From Ischnura elegans (Eukaryota > Arthropoda > Insecta > Odonata > Coenagrionidae), in assembly GCF_921293095.1 (NCBI RefSeq), contig NC_060253.1, forward strand, positions 96,055,073-96,119,072: a stretch of 64,000 bases of DNA, given 5' to 3'. This document shows positions 1 through 11,246 of the stretch, one piece after another. Each line of letters starts with the position of its first letter. Positions within the stretch are counted from its first letter, which is position 1. The position numbers were made by a program, and so were the translations under genes. The notes under the pieces were generated by a model. That model was not told the DNA's origin. It made no database searches and was given only the letters and a program-made list of their open reading frames with translations.

Positions 1-795
1 TTTTTAAAGGAAAAGTTCCTTGAAATAAAGGAAGTGCAATATTTCAGTGATGGTTGTGCTGGTCAATATAAGTACTGTAAAAACTTTATAAACCTGTGCC
101 ATCATCACCAGGACTTTGACTTGCATGCTTCTTGGTCTTTTTTTCAACTAGTCATGGGAAATCTCCATGTGATGGGATAGGTGGAACAGTTAAGTGCATT
201 CTTACAAGAGAAAGCCTTCAGCGGGATCTGGGTAATACCATGACTTCCATTAAAAAGGTGTTTTGAGTTCTGCAAGTACAAAGTGGACAAAATTTCATTT
301 TACGTTTTAAAAAAAGAACAATTATCAATGATTCGGCAACAATAAAAAAACTCGCTGGTACCTTGTAAAAACAATCCCAGGTACTCGTAGCTACCATTCT
401 TCTATACATTATTGCGACAAAAAATTAGCTTTGATACCACATACAGTTCTGTCCACAATTTCTTGATAAAGCCAAGTAGGGAAGAAATTTTGACAAAAAC
501 TTGTACTAATTCTTTTGTGGCCTGCTTGTATGAGAATCACTGGTTTTTTGGGCTACTTATGTCGATGTTGATCCATTTGATATAAAAGTGAAATTCTTTA
601 TCATTTTACTGGCCAAAAGAGAAAGAAGATATTTACAATGTTCCTGTAAATAATGTCATTTGTTATGAGGAAACTCCTACCACAAGAGGCTCAGGACGAA
701 TTTATTACTTCTCAGAGAAAGACATTAAACGTGTGAACCGACGGCTGTTGGATTTAAAAGGAAAACTGGAATTACCAAATGTAACTCTAGTGTAA
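1..795 (+). pseudogene. Decayed transposon ORF (transposase-like), 5' truncated by window edge
   Basis: An open frame from base 1 reads FSDGCAGQYKYCKNF and then, after a one-base slip in a T-run near 140, TSHGKSPCDGIGGTVK. This pair of motifs recurs in a family of uncharacterised eukaryotic transposon proteins and looks like part of a DDE-type core; that assignment is from memory of the family. Further stops and frame changes follow (for example near 274 and 366). A clean stretch (GRIYYFSEKDIKRVNRRLL) then ends in TAA at 793-795. There are no introns. It lies upstream of the first visible Tudor exon, probably in an intron of that gene. It cannot encode a working protein. Confidence 0.6.
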
Positions 796-2292
796 CTGAA
801 ATATTAGCTTTCTCAGAGATAGGCCTCAGTGAAGACCTTGGATACTATCATATTTAACTACAAACTGATGCACAGACAAAAGTGACTATATATTGTAATT
901 GTTCATTTATAAGTTGTGCAACATTATTGAAGTAAAACACATTCGTGAAGTTTTTTTGTCAATACAAAATGGAGAAAGGTGACTTGTATTGACATGCATC
1001 CTTTATTTTGATGTGTTTTATATAGCAACAATCAAGTTATCCCCAGCAATGATGGGTAAGTGCTATGAATTCCTTAAAATATTCTATTTCAAAAATATAT
1101 TTTTCGTATTGGGAGAAAAACAACCTGCACATAAAAAAATGTTTTAATTTTTGAATGTATTATGCACTAGATACATGTTGTAAATATTTTTTTAGATATA
1201 GAAAGCAGTTAACACAAGCATTTCATCACACTTGGAGGAGGACCCAACACTGACGACCAGAGTCGTGAAAAAGGATTTTTTTTGCATAAAATTTTTTTTA
1301 ACAACAAAGCAAGCAAAAAGCCATGAATTTTATTTTTACAGGTGGTGGGTCATACCTTAAGGAATATTAGAAAAAATAATTTAGCTTGATTCAGATATTG
1401 CCTCAGGTCAAAATTTGATGTTTTTATAGAACCATGTTTTTGACGCAAAATTTTCTAAAATCTTATGAAACATACGAGTTTAGAGAATTTCCAATATTCC
1501 TTAGGATATTTTTCAATAAGATTTTGGAATCCTCATGACTTCTATAGTAAACATGCAAATTTTCATAAGAATCGGATGAAAACTATGGCTAAGACAAATT
1601 ATTTCCCTCTGGAGGCACAAGTGCCTCTGGAGACCGCATCCATTGAAAAACTGCAGTTTCACCCAAACTTCAAATGGTCGTGAAAAAAAACCATTAGAGA
1701 TAGCCAAGAAATATTTTACACTGTTTCATTCCAGCATGGAAGGATGAAAATTGGCAAGTTTCATCAAAATCCGAGTCGGTGGGTGTCGTGCCTGGATGAA
1801 CTGACATGGAATGACCCTAATTGGAAAAACTCCTGACAATAATTCTCCTTTTTAATAATTCCAAGATCTATTTAAGAAGTCCAAAATGCTGAATCTTTAT
1901 TTTTGATGATAATCTCCACAGTCCCAGAAAGATTATTTTTATCACATATCCTTTCTTTTTTAGTTCCATGCAAATCTTTAACGGCTTGAGTTACAAGTTC
2001 CAAGCCCCTTACACTTGGGCACAGGCAGTGACAATAGGAATGTGGAAACTTTCTATGGCCAGTGCTAGCACCAAAGCCAGTTATTGTTCTGGCTCTAGTG
2101 TTGTGTACAGTAATGGCCTGACAGATTTGCTGGCATGTCTAGTAACTTAATTCTGCGAGTGAAAACACTTATCCCTTGAGTGGAAGTAACTCACTCCACT
2201 CAGCCTTGGATATTTTCGTCATATTTCAAACTCAATTCTTGAATGACCTTCAATGTACGTGCTTTCTATGTGCTTATTGTATTTTCTTTCAG
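796..2292. other. Intron or upstream sequence, probably transposon 3' tail
   Basis: No exon that fits the Tudor gene is visible here. The exon encoding the N-terminal half of the first extended Tudor domain (expected motif of the type VYVASRKEFYCQ, ending in phase 1) is missing, so it must lie left of the window. 796-1830 looks like non-coding tail of the transposon at 1-795. Short ORFs at 1465-1683 and 1968-2150 match nothing I know. Confidence 0.4.
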
Positions 2293-2756
2293 CTGTTGAA
2301 AAGGAAATCGCCCCTGCTAGTGTGGAGACTGAAGCAGCACCCCTCGTCAGTTTATCAGAATTGCATGTTGGCATGCCATGTGCAGCTCTTTATTCAGAAG
2401 ATGGTGTCTGGTACAGAGCCTGTGTGGACACCGAGGCTACTGAAGATGGGTTGGCTGTGAGTTTCGTGGACTATGGCAACAAGTCTGAGGTGACTGCAGG
2501 GAATGTGAGGCAATTGCCGAAGGAGTTATGCTCGCTGCCTGCTCAGGCAATATGCTGCTCTCTGGTGGGGTTGGGAGAAGGCGAGGATGAAGAGAAGGAT
2601 GTGGAATTTGAGACGGAGGTGACGTCTGGGGAGGCGACTTACAGTGTGACCTTTGTGAGGAGGTCTGTGAATGGTGGAGATGAATGTGTGGAAGTGCTGC
2701 TGAAGAACAAGGAGACGGAAGAAATTGTGAACAGCCGTTTTGGTGGATCTGACGAG
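2293..2756 (+). CDS. Multi-Tudor protein, exon a: Tudor core plus C-terminal SN-like half
   Basis: First visible exon of a Tudor/TDRD-family protein. It follows a TTTCTTTCAG acceptor, starts in phase 1, and ends GACGAG|gtaatt in phase 0. The peptide carries the canonical core: ALYSEDGVWYRA, then SFVDYGN, then an SN-like half ending NSRFGGSDE. The aromatic positions (Y, WY, F, Y) and the N of YGN that form the pocket for symmetric dimethylarginine in this family are all present. In known proteins such domains bind methylated Argonaute/Piwi tails in germ granules. The N-terminal half of this domain should be encoded by an exon outside the window, so the gene is 5' partial. It is closely similar to the exon at 4542-4999. 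Confidence 0.93.
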
Positions 2757-4227
2757 GTAATTAATTGCAGGATAGTTATAGATTCATTCATAATAAACAC
2801 CAGAGGATTTCCTATTTCTCACCACTTGCAGTCTACAGCTGAAAGGTTGCAAATAGCTTGTTATGCGTCAGGAAGTGCCATATGAATTTGAAAAGTAAAT
2901 ACAACTTTGTTTATACCTATTGACATTTCTTTCTGTATTCACAGCCTTAATAAACCAGTAGGAATAGCTGTATAGGTGTAATATTACAATCATAGCTTTG
3001 TAGCTAAAAGGCGATTTTTCATCCATGAGATTCTGAAAGTTTGATTGTTTCGCTATAATTGAATGTGAGTTGGTGGCAATTGTGGGCCATAACCTCTTCT
3101 TGGCATTGAGAGATTGTGCTCATTGTTCTTTTCACTGCCATCTCAGTGCACTACAGATTGTAGAAATAGCTACCCTAGGTAATTCTACTGAGAACAAACT
3201 ATTAGAACTCTTGAGAAATCTCCTACTTAGTGTACCTCACTCCTGTTGTAAGGCCTGTAACTGGTGGAGGCTTTTATTCCATACTGTTATGTCTGTAATG
3301 AAGTTTTACTAATGTTCAGGTATAATTGCAAAAGGCGTCCAAAAACTGTAGCTGCTTTCATATCTAATGCTATCCCCTGTATTTGCATGTGTTATCAGTG
3401 CGAAATCTAGGTGAAGGTTTTCTAGGAAATTTAGGATGACTCTACGAAGGTAGGATCATTGTGAAGTTGGATTGTATTAACATATCCATCCAGGATTTTA
3501 TTTAAAATTTGGGATAGCTCCAAAGTGCATAGTGGAGAACAATTATTCTTCTTTACTTTAGTAAAAGTATGAATATGACCGCCAAGCGTGATAGAAGCAC
3601 AGTTACGATTCCTGTATAAAATGTAATATTTTGTGGAGGCTGCAACAAAGACAATTCTAAATGTTATTGCTTACTTTTCTGCAACAGTCGTGCTGGCAGT
3701 TATGTTCAGGCTACGTAACTTGAAACATAGGCTTTTGCATCAAGATTCATTAGTATCGGAGGCTTTCGGGAGCAGCTGTGCATAAAGTGCAATATGCAGA
3801 TGCTCTTGAAAGCCTCCAAAACTAATCCGGGTATATGTATAAGTCTTTTGCCCTTGCCTTTCTTTATCCCTATCAGTTTTCTCATGAAGATTTTTAAAAT
3901 TGATACTTTCTTAGACTATATTTTGTTATTTAATGGTAGCCATTGGCCAACATAACAAGATCATTGTGTTTAGTTATTTTTAATCCTTTAACCAGTCACC
4001 ACTTTCATTGAGCTATTAAGTTGATCATAGAAAAAGTGGTTGGCTAGAGTTATTTATTTCAGCGTGACTCAGTTTTGGTGTTTTTTGCATGCCCCCTCCT
4101 TATGAGTAGACATTTTGTTCCTCTCTATTTTATTACACCCTCAAAATTTGGAAAATTATTTCATGTCTGTTGAGGGTTTGTATGTCATACTCAAGTGTTT
4201 AATTATGTAATTTACGTATTATTACAG
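2757..4227. other. Intron with a small hairpin
   Basis: A phase-0 intron of 1,471 bp, gtaatt...ttacag. Apart from the inverted repeat at 3749-3825 it shows nothing recognisable. An 80-codon ORF at 3070-3312 has no family signature. Confidence 0.7.
3749..3825. repeat. Compact inverted repeat (hairpin)
   Basis: The left arm includes GGAGGCTTTCGGGAGCAGCTG and the right arm is its imperfect reverse complement, AGATGCTCTTGAAAGCCTCC, extended outward by ATTAGT/ACTAAT. The arms are about 33-35 nt and the loop about 10 nt. The RNA would fold into a stem with a few mismatches and wobbles, in the size range of a pre-miRNA, but a tiny foldback MITE explains it equally well. Confidence 0.6.
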
Positions 4228-4447
4228 CTTCCTGCCTCATCTGACTCTTGTATTTCTGGCGATACTGTACCTGATGGTGCAGAAACCATACCAAAGCCTC
4301 TGGTTGAAATTGGCAGCAGTATGGACGTTGATGTTGTGTATGTCGCTAGCCGCAAAGAGTTCTATTGCCAGCCTCGAGGCACAGCTGATCAACTAACATC
4401 TCTTATGGAAAAATTAGCTTTGATCTGTGAAGCTGAGGTGGAGAAAG
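4228..4447 (+). CDS. Multi-Tudor protein, exon b: N-terminal SN-like half of the next extended Tudor domain
   Basis: Acceptor TATTACAG, phase 0 in; donor GAGAAAG|gtttgt, phase 1 out. The exon encodes about 73 residues: a Ser/Asp-rich spacer, then MDVDVVYVASRKEFYCQPRG and a helix (SLMEKLALICEAEVEKG). This is the typical entry strand of an extended Tudor domain, where the F/Y-Y-x-Q motif precedes the linker helix and the core Tudor lies in the next exon. Its sister at 5454-5667 has the same order, the same phases and nearly the same motif. Confidence 0.92.
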
Positions 4448-4541
4448 GTTTGTGATTGTTATAAGAGTAGCTGGTAGCATGAAATATTTATTTTTTTTAA
4501 AATAACATTGGTCTAATTTCTTTTGGTTTGATTGCTTTCAG

Positions 4542-4999
4542 CTAAAGGAACCAGTAAAGCAAAGATACCAAAAGCCAGCCAAATAAGTATTACCTCTGTG
4601 GAGCCAGGAATGCCCTGTTCTGCACTGTTTTCAGAGGATGGGGTTTGGTATAGGGCTTTGGTAGATGGTGAACCCAGTGAAGCAGGGTTGCCAGTGAAAT
4701 TTGTGGACTATGGTAACAAGAGTACAGTGGCTGAAGGTTCCTTAAGAGAGCTTCCTGGAGATATGCGTATGCTGCCTTCACAGGCAATTTTCTGTTGTCT
4801 TATGGGTGTTGGTAACGATACTGGTGAAGAAGCAGAAGCAATGGATGTAGAGTTCGAAATTCAAGTGACCTCTGGTGAGAACTCGTACACAGCTATGTTT
4901 GTGAAGAAGTCATCGGAGCAGAACGAATGCTATGAGGTTATTTTGAAGAACAAGGACACCGGGGAGTGTATAAATTCACTGTTTGGTGGCTCCGATGAG
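4542..4999 (+). CDS. Multi-Tudor protein, exon c: Tudor core plus C-terminal SN-like half
   Basis: Acceptor ttgctttcag, phase 1 in; donor GATGAG|gtgaga, phase 0 out. It encodes a Lys/Ser spacer, then PGMPCSALFSEDGVWYRA, VKFVDYGNKS and a C-terminal half ending NSLFGGSDE. All residues expected of the methylarginine cage are kept (F, WY, F, YGN). At protein level it is the closest relative of exon a, with shared runs such as SEDGVWYRA and FVDYGNKS and the same FGGSDE ending. This points to a fairly recent tandem copy of a two-exon domain unit. Confidence 0.94.
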
Positions 5000-5453
5000 G
5001 TGAGAAACATAATAATCATCCTGAGCCTATAATTTATGAATTCCTAACTTTACCTCATGTAATTTACTTTTGAGTTTAATGGAGCATTTTTCTCATTGAT
5101 AACTATTTTTTTTTATTCGAGAAGAGAAAATTATTGTTTCTTTTCATTATAATTTTATTCTTGCATTATTTTTGCATTCATTGTTCAGCCATTCAATGGA
5201 ATTCCTATTGTTTGTGTTTTATTGTCCAAGATTTTTGAGTGTTGAAAAAAATCACGTTTTCAGATTTTATAAATCTTAGCTGTTGACATTTCCTTAGATC
5301 TTATAATCTTTCTGAACTTAATGTTTTATGTTTTCTTAATACATTCCATTAATTGAAGTAATCTTCATTTCTCAGTGTGCTAAAACTCTTCCTTCCCATA
5401 CCATATTGTTTTTTCCATTATTCCATCATATTATAATATAATAATTTTTCTAG
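5000..5453. other. Intron, nothing recognised
   Basis: A phase-0 AT-rich intron of 454 bp, gtgaga...tttctag. No repeat or ORF of note. Confidence 0.8.
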
Positions 5454-5667
5454 GCTACCGAGACAGATGCTAATGCATGTAATCAGGATCAATCATCTGC
5501 CATTCCCAACCCTGAAATAATTTTGGGCTCAACAATGGATGTGGAGATAGTGTACGTTGCCAGTCGGAAAGAATTTTATTGCCAACCCAAAGATTCAACT
5601 GAAGAACTTCAAGCGCTGATGAACAAACTAGCTATAATGTGTACGGAAGAGGAGGAAGAAGAGGAGG
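5454..5667 (+). CDS. Multi-Tudor protein, exon d: N-terminal SN-like half of a Tudor domain
   Basis: Acceptor ATTTTTCTAG, phase 0 in; donor GAGGAGG|gtatgt, phase 1 out. About 71 residues. A polar spacer is followed by MDVEIVYVASRKEFYCQPKD, a helix (LQALMNKLAIMC) and an acidic run, TEEEEEEEG. Twelve of the residues around VYVASRKEFYCQP are identical to exon b. No start codon is used; the frame is fixed by splice phase on both sides. Confidence 0.92.
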
Positions 5668-6649
5668 GTATGTAGAGTTCTTGGAACTAATGCTTTTTGT
5701 GTTAAAGTTAAAGAATTTCGAGGATATAGAGAAATGAATTTGTGAGTACATGGTGGCAACTGCATGGATGAATTTTTATGTCCATTACTAAACAAATATT
5801 CTGCACTTTGCCTTAAAAATCTTAGCATTTTATCACCTGAGTTTTCATAGTTCAGTTTTCTTTTTATTGATACAGTAGATTCCGGTTAATTGGCACATAT
5901 CGTGACTTGTGCACTTTGCCCCAATTAAGCGGCTGCCCCAATTAGGCGAACTATCCTGTATATGGGCATAAACAAACGTTGAAATTATAGAAAGAAGACT
6001 AAAGAATGTTTATAATGCAATAGTTTATTAAAATATTGATTTGATTAATAAATCAGTGAGTTTAGTTAATTTATTATAATTTTTAAAAATTAAAACAATT
6101 TTGTTAAAAATATTTTTCACAGCCTCGGGCGACGCTGAATGAATGTCTTTTACTAAGTCCTTTTAAATAAAAGTCCTATCCTCTTGCAGATAGTATAACA
6201 ACAAGATCTTTCAAAAAAGGGCAAGAATAGGAACATTTGTGAAAAATAAGAGTAAATCAAAGGAGGAAAATTAAAAAAAATAGTATTCTGAAAACAAAAA
6301 ATTTTAATTTCGTCGCTAGTATAGGGTCTTTGTCACCGACTCATGGCTCAATAAAGCGGCATGCTGTCCCAATTAAGCGGAGAATACTCAGGGATATTCC
6401 TCTATTGGGTTCTGTTCTTTAAGATCTGCCCCAATTAAGCGGCTGCCCCAAGTAACCGGTGGACCCATTAAACGGAATCTACTGTATCTGGATCGTATAA
6501 TTCTGTACTTAGTAAGTTCAAGTTAATAATAGTGTAATAATTAGTCATAGCCTGGGAAGATCAAAGCCATCATGTTACATATTTTGTTGATTTGCTACAT
6601 TTTGGCTAAACTCTGGTTTTTCTAACTTCCCCCTTTTGTCCCCCACTAG
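5668..6649. other. Intron carrying a pogo-like MITE
   Basis: A phase-1 intron of 982 bp, gtatgt...cccactag. Most of it is the element at 5873-6484; the flanks show nothing else. Confidence 0.75.
5873..6484. mobile_element. Non-autonomous pogo/Tigger-like DNA transposon (MITE, ~612 bp)
   Basis: It begins CAGTAGATTCCGGTTAATTG and ends with the inverted copy ATTAAACGGAATCTACTG. It is flanked on each side by TA (5871-5872 and 6485-6486), the target duplication of the Tc1/mariner/pogo superfamily. The interior repeats CCCCAATTAAGCGGCTGCCCC several times near both ends and has no coding capacity. Confidence 0.8.
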
Positions 6650-7101
6650 TTGCTCCGCCATGCGAAAGCACCCTGAGGATGCTTGGGTTGAGACCAGGCA
6701 TGTTCTGTGCTGCCCTCTACTCAGAAGATTCAGTGTGGTATAGAGCACAAGTTCTGGATGAACCCAAGGTCAAGGAAACTGGCTCAGGATTTGTGGTTAA
6801 TGTGAAATTTATTGACTATGGGAATGAAGCTGAAGTGGAAGAGAGTGGTATCAAGGAGTTGATTCCTGCTCTGTTGGAATATCCTGCTCAAGCTATTCCG
6901 TGCTCTCTCTTAGGGATGAAAGATGGTTTTGTTCTTGATCCAGATAAAGAGGTTGAATTTGAAACTGCTGTGTCTGAACCAGAGGTGTTGTTGGAAGCTC
7001 TGTTTGTTTGCAAAGCAACTGAAAGTGACCACATGGAAATTTTACTGAGGCACAGTGGCAGCCAAGAAAGTATTAACCCACAATTTGGAGGCATTGGCGA
7101 G
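6650..7101 (+). CDS. Multi-Tudor protein, exon e: Tudor core plus C-terminal SN-like half
   Basis: Acceptor gtcccccactag, phase 1 in; donor GGCGAG|gttagt, phase 0 out. It encodes LRPGMFCAALYSEDSVWYRA, a longer loop (EPKVKETGSGF), VKFIDYGNEAEV and a C-terminal half ending INPQFGGIGE. The cage residues are intact. It is more diverged from exons a and c than those are from each other, so it is the older repeat unit. Confidence 0.93.
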
Positions 7102-7757
7102 GTTAGTTTCTGCCTCCATTTAGTCATTCTTCAGGCCGTTTTACACGGGGCACGGAATTGCGCTGGTTAGCGCTGCATTAATTTCTAAAATGGCACGGAA
7201 TTGCGCGAATGCATGAATGAAATTAGAACGGGCTATTTTGACGTCTTGCATCCACGCATTCTCGCATGTGTTCTAGCAATTCACCGCTTTACACGACCCA
7301 ATTTTGATTGCGCCTTCACACATACGTCAGACTGCGCAATTCCATGTACCGTGTAAAGCAGCCTTTACACTTTCATCTTATAGTTTTCAATGTAAGATTT
7401 TATATTTTTAACTTAGTTTTAGTGGAATTCGCAGTGAAACCCATATTTTACGCTCTGAAAAGACTTCTTCTACAATTTTATATTTCAAACTCAGCAAAGT
7501 ATTTAGGAGCATTGCTCCTTTAAGGTATTTACTCTTGACCAGGAATTAAAAAAAATGCTATATCTGGGAAAACCTAGATCAAAGGAGTGTAAAACAAAAG
7601 TTTCGCTGTTTCCAATGTTCCATTTTTTTTATTCTCTCACCAACCTATCAGATTGAAGGTTAGTGATTATGAATTGTGGAAATGAAGACTAAGTATTGTA
7701 TTACACATGTATTAAGGGAGTATTTTACCCATTATTTTCTTATTATTTCATCTTCAG
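7102..7757. other. Intron carrying a short TIR element
   Basis: A phase-0 intron of 656 bp, gttagt...tcttcag, containing the MITE at 7133-7364. The rest is AT-rich with no signal. Confidence 0.75.
7133..7364. mobile_element. Short TIR element, family A copy 1 (~232 bp)
   Basis: Termini are AGGCCGTTTTACACGGGGCA and, inverted, GTACCGTGTAAAGCAGCCT; both continue inward to GGAATTGCGC or its complement. Two further copies lie at 30541-30764 (reverse orientation) and 35432-35948. The flanking trinucleotides are TTC and TTA, so a 3-bp target of the PIF/Harbinger kind is possible but not proven. No coding capacity. Confidence 0.7.
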
Positions 7758-8033
7758 GTTGTTGGTGGTAATGGTTTTGGTTTAAGAGCTGCAATGTCTG
7801 CTGACCAGAGCCTTGATGTGTCAGTGATTTGGTTTGTGAGCCCTTTCCGATTTTATGTACAACCTATTGAGTGGGCGAAAGACCTAATACCATACATGGA
7901 ATCTCTTCAAAAAGTGAAGAAGCAACCTCTTTCTCCATGGCCACCTGCCATTGGGACACCAGTACTTGCACGATTTGTTCAAGATGGTGGCCTCTACCGA
8001 GCAGTTGTTGAGGAAATGTGTGCAAACTCAATG
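7758..8033 (+). CDS. Multi-Tudor protein, exon f: SN-like entry and first half of a fourth Tudor core
   Basis: Acceptor tttcatcttcag, phase 0 in; donor CAATG|gtgagt, phase 0 out. A Gly-rich start is followed by DVSVIWFVSPFRFYVQPIEW (extended-Tudor entry strand with FYVQ), a helix, then GTPVLARFVQDGGLYRAVVE, the first strands of the Tudor core. Unlike the other units, the intron here cuts inside the core, between LYRAVVEE and the VQYVDYGN strand. This domain therefore does not share the two-exon design of its neighbours and probably arose separately. Confidence 0.92.
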
Positions 8034-9540
8034 GTGAGTCTTGTATTTTTCTCTTACATTGAATGAGATAATCTTTACTTTTTGCGTTAATAATTACACT
8101 ATGATATTTCCTCTGTTATCGTGATGCGAGGTAGTTTTTAAATAAAAGATACTTTGTAGAGAAGACTTGAGCAAAGGATTCTTGCGTTCAATTTCTGTTA
8201 TCACATTGATAACCATTATTCCCTTTATATTATTTGTGAGTCAGCTTGGCATCTTTGTTATTGCTGAATTTATTCTGAAATTATTATCTTATTATTTAAC
8301 TGAAAGTCAACAGTGTTAAACAAGTTAAATTCCTGTGGGTTAGATGAAATCCATGTTGTAATTCATGTAATATCCTGTCATGGCATAATACGCAATGCAG
8401 ATGGAATTAAGAAATGTTTAATCTTTCTTTTTGAATTTGATCGAGGGTCATGCTTTGTATTTTTGCACACTTTTCTAAGGACGTGTGTTCTGTAAACAGA
8501 GCGTTGGGAAAGGAGAAGCAATAATGGAAAGAATGAGGATTTTTTTAGCACATAATCTCAGATAATTCTTTTTGGGTTTGCCTTTGAGTCAGAGTTAATA
8601 TTTCTGCCAATGTTTTGTTATGTGTCTCCAGTTGTAACATAATCATATTCTGGGAAGAGGAATTGATTGCAAGAGAGAAGATATTAATCTTTCCAGACAT
8701 AGCAAGACGAGTGTCTGTTTCAAGTTTTCCCACGGGGTTACACTGCTGATGTTTGCCCCTATCTGTCTTGGGCAGTATTTTTTGTACATCTGCTGCATTG
8801 GTGACAATGTAAGATTTATGCCACAAATGCTGAGTGACCAGTGGAAAGTCCTACTAGAAGTCATGAATGTAGAAATGAGTTTTGAAGTCTAGTAACTTGA
8901 AGAAATCATTTATGGAGAAGAGGTACTTTCTTGGGTTTTGTGTCGTGAGGATGGAAACTTTATTCTGGGGTTTCCCACCAGGTGAAAGGATGAATGTATG
9001 CTAGGTTTGTTTGAGCAGGGATTTTTTTAGTCGAGTCATAATTTGAAAAAATCTACTGCTGCAAGCAATATTCAAGCTCTAGATTCCATATTGTCTCCCT
9101 GATTTAAGTTTTTTATCCCCCTGGGGTTTTTGTCTCTTCTATTTTACAATAAAAATATTTTATCCGCTGCGAGTTATTAGTGAATTTATTGCTGAAAACA
9201 AGGTGTGAATTATATTTAAGTATATCAACTGCCATGAAGAATGCAATCTAGATAATGTTATCTGGATTAATAAGTACAGATTATGGTAAATAAATGACCA
9301 ATTAATTTCCCTGTATTTAAGGAATTAAAAGGATTGGAAATGTGAGATACAATTTTTCAAAACATATTTTATGTGAACAATGACTACGGAACTGGGTGAC
9401 TAACTATAGAATGAGTGCATAATTTTAGGCTGAAAATTTTTATCACCGTATCCTCTATGAGAGGCATGAATTGGAAGCATGGCAAAATAGTTACTATTCT
9501 CTTGGGAAATAAATTTGTTTATCATATTTATCTCTTACAG
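8034..9540. other. Intron, nothing recognised
   Basis: A phase-0 intron of 1,507 bp, gtgagt...ctcttacag. The short ORFs on either strand look like chance. No inverted repeat found. Confidence 0.7.
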
Positions 9541-10690
9541 GTCCGAGTGCAATACGTTGACTATGGAAATCGTGAATCTTTGAAGCAGTCTCAAGTTTGG
9601 AAGGCTGACCCTTGCTTCAAGACCAAATCTCCTCAAGCAATAGCATGTGCCTTGAAGGGCATAACCCCTGTAGATGGGATATGGCCCTTACCAGGATCCC
9701 CAGAGAGCTCTTTGGACAAGTATTTTGCCTATGAAAAATGCACGTGCATCTTCCACTACCGCATTGCTGATGAGTCTAAGGTCATAGATGGAGTGGATGG
9801 TGAATCACGTCTTTGGGTTTCACTATTGAAGGCAGATGGAACCAGTATTGCAGATGAATTGGTGGCCGCTGGCCTTGCTATCCATGATGATTCCTTGGCT
9901 ATCTGCCCAGAAACCATATCTTCTGGTGTTACAGGAGTACCTGAAACAGTGGGAGAGGAAGGTATTAAAGTTGAAGAAGAGGCCCTTCAATCCGGTGTTG
10001 TGTTGCACTCCAATCTGATTTCTGGTCCATCTGAAGATTTACCGGAGACTTGTGATGATGAAGTTCTGAGATTAGAAGAAAATGATGTGGCCATTCCTGT
10101 TGATAATTGTGTGGAAGGTGAGTCATCATTGAAAGAAGAGATGTTAATGGAGACGAAAGAAAATGGGATTTTGGAGTCAGGAGAAAAACAGGAATCATTA
10201 GTATCCCCTGATTCTGATTTAACTGAAGACAAAGAGACTGAGGAAAGTGCCCAGGTAGATGGAGTGGTTGAGAGTGCCGATGTGTTAGTGGAAAAAATGA
10301 ATGAATTACCGAGCGAGGCTGATGCAGAAGAGTTAAGTAAGCCGTCTCTTGACATTGAGATGGTCGTGGAGAAGCTTGGTGAAATGCACATGGACATCTT
10401 GAACCAGCAAAAGACCAGTGATAAGTTAGTTGATGAACAAAGTGAAGGTGGTGAAAGCAGACTAGTCAATGGTGAGGTTTCGGATATCGTTGACTTAGAA
10501 GTGTCCAGGCTTAGGAAAGATGAAGAAATTGTAGAGACTGATAGTTTAGTGCATGGTTTAGACAATGGGCCAGAGAGTTTGGACCTAGTAATGGATGAAC
10601 TTCTACCCTGCAGTGACGTGGGTGAACCATTGAGCCTTGAAGTCGGCCTTGAGCTGTCCACATCAGAAGTCTCCACTGTTGGCCAGAAAG
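9541..10690 (+). CDS. Multi-Tudor protein, exon g: second half of Tudor 4 and acidic linker
   Basis: Acceptor TCTCTTACAG, phase 0 in; donor CAGAAAG|gttagt, phase 1 out. This is the largest exon (383 codons). It opens with VRVQYVDYGNRESL, which completes the Tudor core started in exon f, and runs through the SN-like half (RLWVSLLKADGTSIADELV). From about codon 120 to the end it is a low-complexity acidic tract rich in E, D, S, L and V, with no domain I recognise and probably disordered. An ATG upstream at 9415 lies in the intron frame and is not the start. Long ORFs on the opposite strand here are shadows. Confidence 0.92.
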
Positions 10691-11080
10691 GTTAGTTGAT
10701 AGATTAACATCTGTATTTTACCGTGCCTTATTATCTTAGTTCAATGTTAATAGGTACATGGACGTAAGATGCATAGGGGTAATGAAGTATTTCTTTCAAA
10801 CCTTGCATGTATACCCTGATCCCCAATTCTCAGAAGAAAAAAATATTTTCCCAGAAACATTCGCCTTGAGCTCCCAGATCCATAAAACTCCGCATTTTAA
10901 CAATATGAAAACACTTCAAGGACTTACTTAAATGAAAAATGACAATTTGACAGATTTTTATAAAAATTGACCTCCGCAGCCCTGCCTGGGTAACCACACA
11001 CATTTGATTCAATTATTAATTTTTAACTGATATTACTTAAATTATTGATGATTTTACCATAGTTATAACAATGGATATTA

Positions 11081-11246
11081 CCGTATTTCTCCGAATATAT
11101 TCCCCCTCTGAATATAGTCCCCCACCTAATTTTGAGGCCTCAGTTTCGGGAAAAATTAAAAGAATATGCTTGAATATTGCCCCTTCTTTACTTTTCCCAC
11201 AGGCACTTTTGGAAAAAAAGGGGGGGCTATATTCAGATAAGTACGG
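11081..11246. mobile_element. Short mariner/pogo-like MITE (~166 bp)
   Basis: Left terminus CCGTATTTCTCCGAATATA and right terminus TATATTCAGATAAGTACGG are imperfect inverted repeats. They are flanked by TA at 11079-11080 and 11247-11248. An inner C-rich block near the left end (CCCCCTCTGAATATAGTCCC) mirrors a G-rich block near the right end. Confidence 0.75.

Noticed and set aside
9987..10676. 229-codon ORF on the minus strand
   Set aside because: It lies opposite the acidic part of Tudor exon g; its Ser/Thr-rich content is the antisense of GAA/GAT codons. A shadow.
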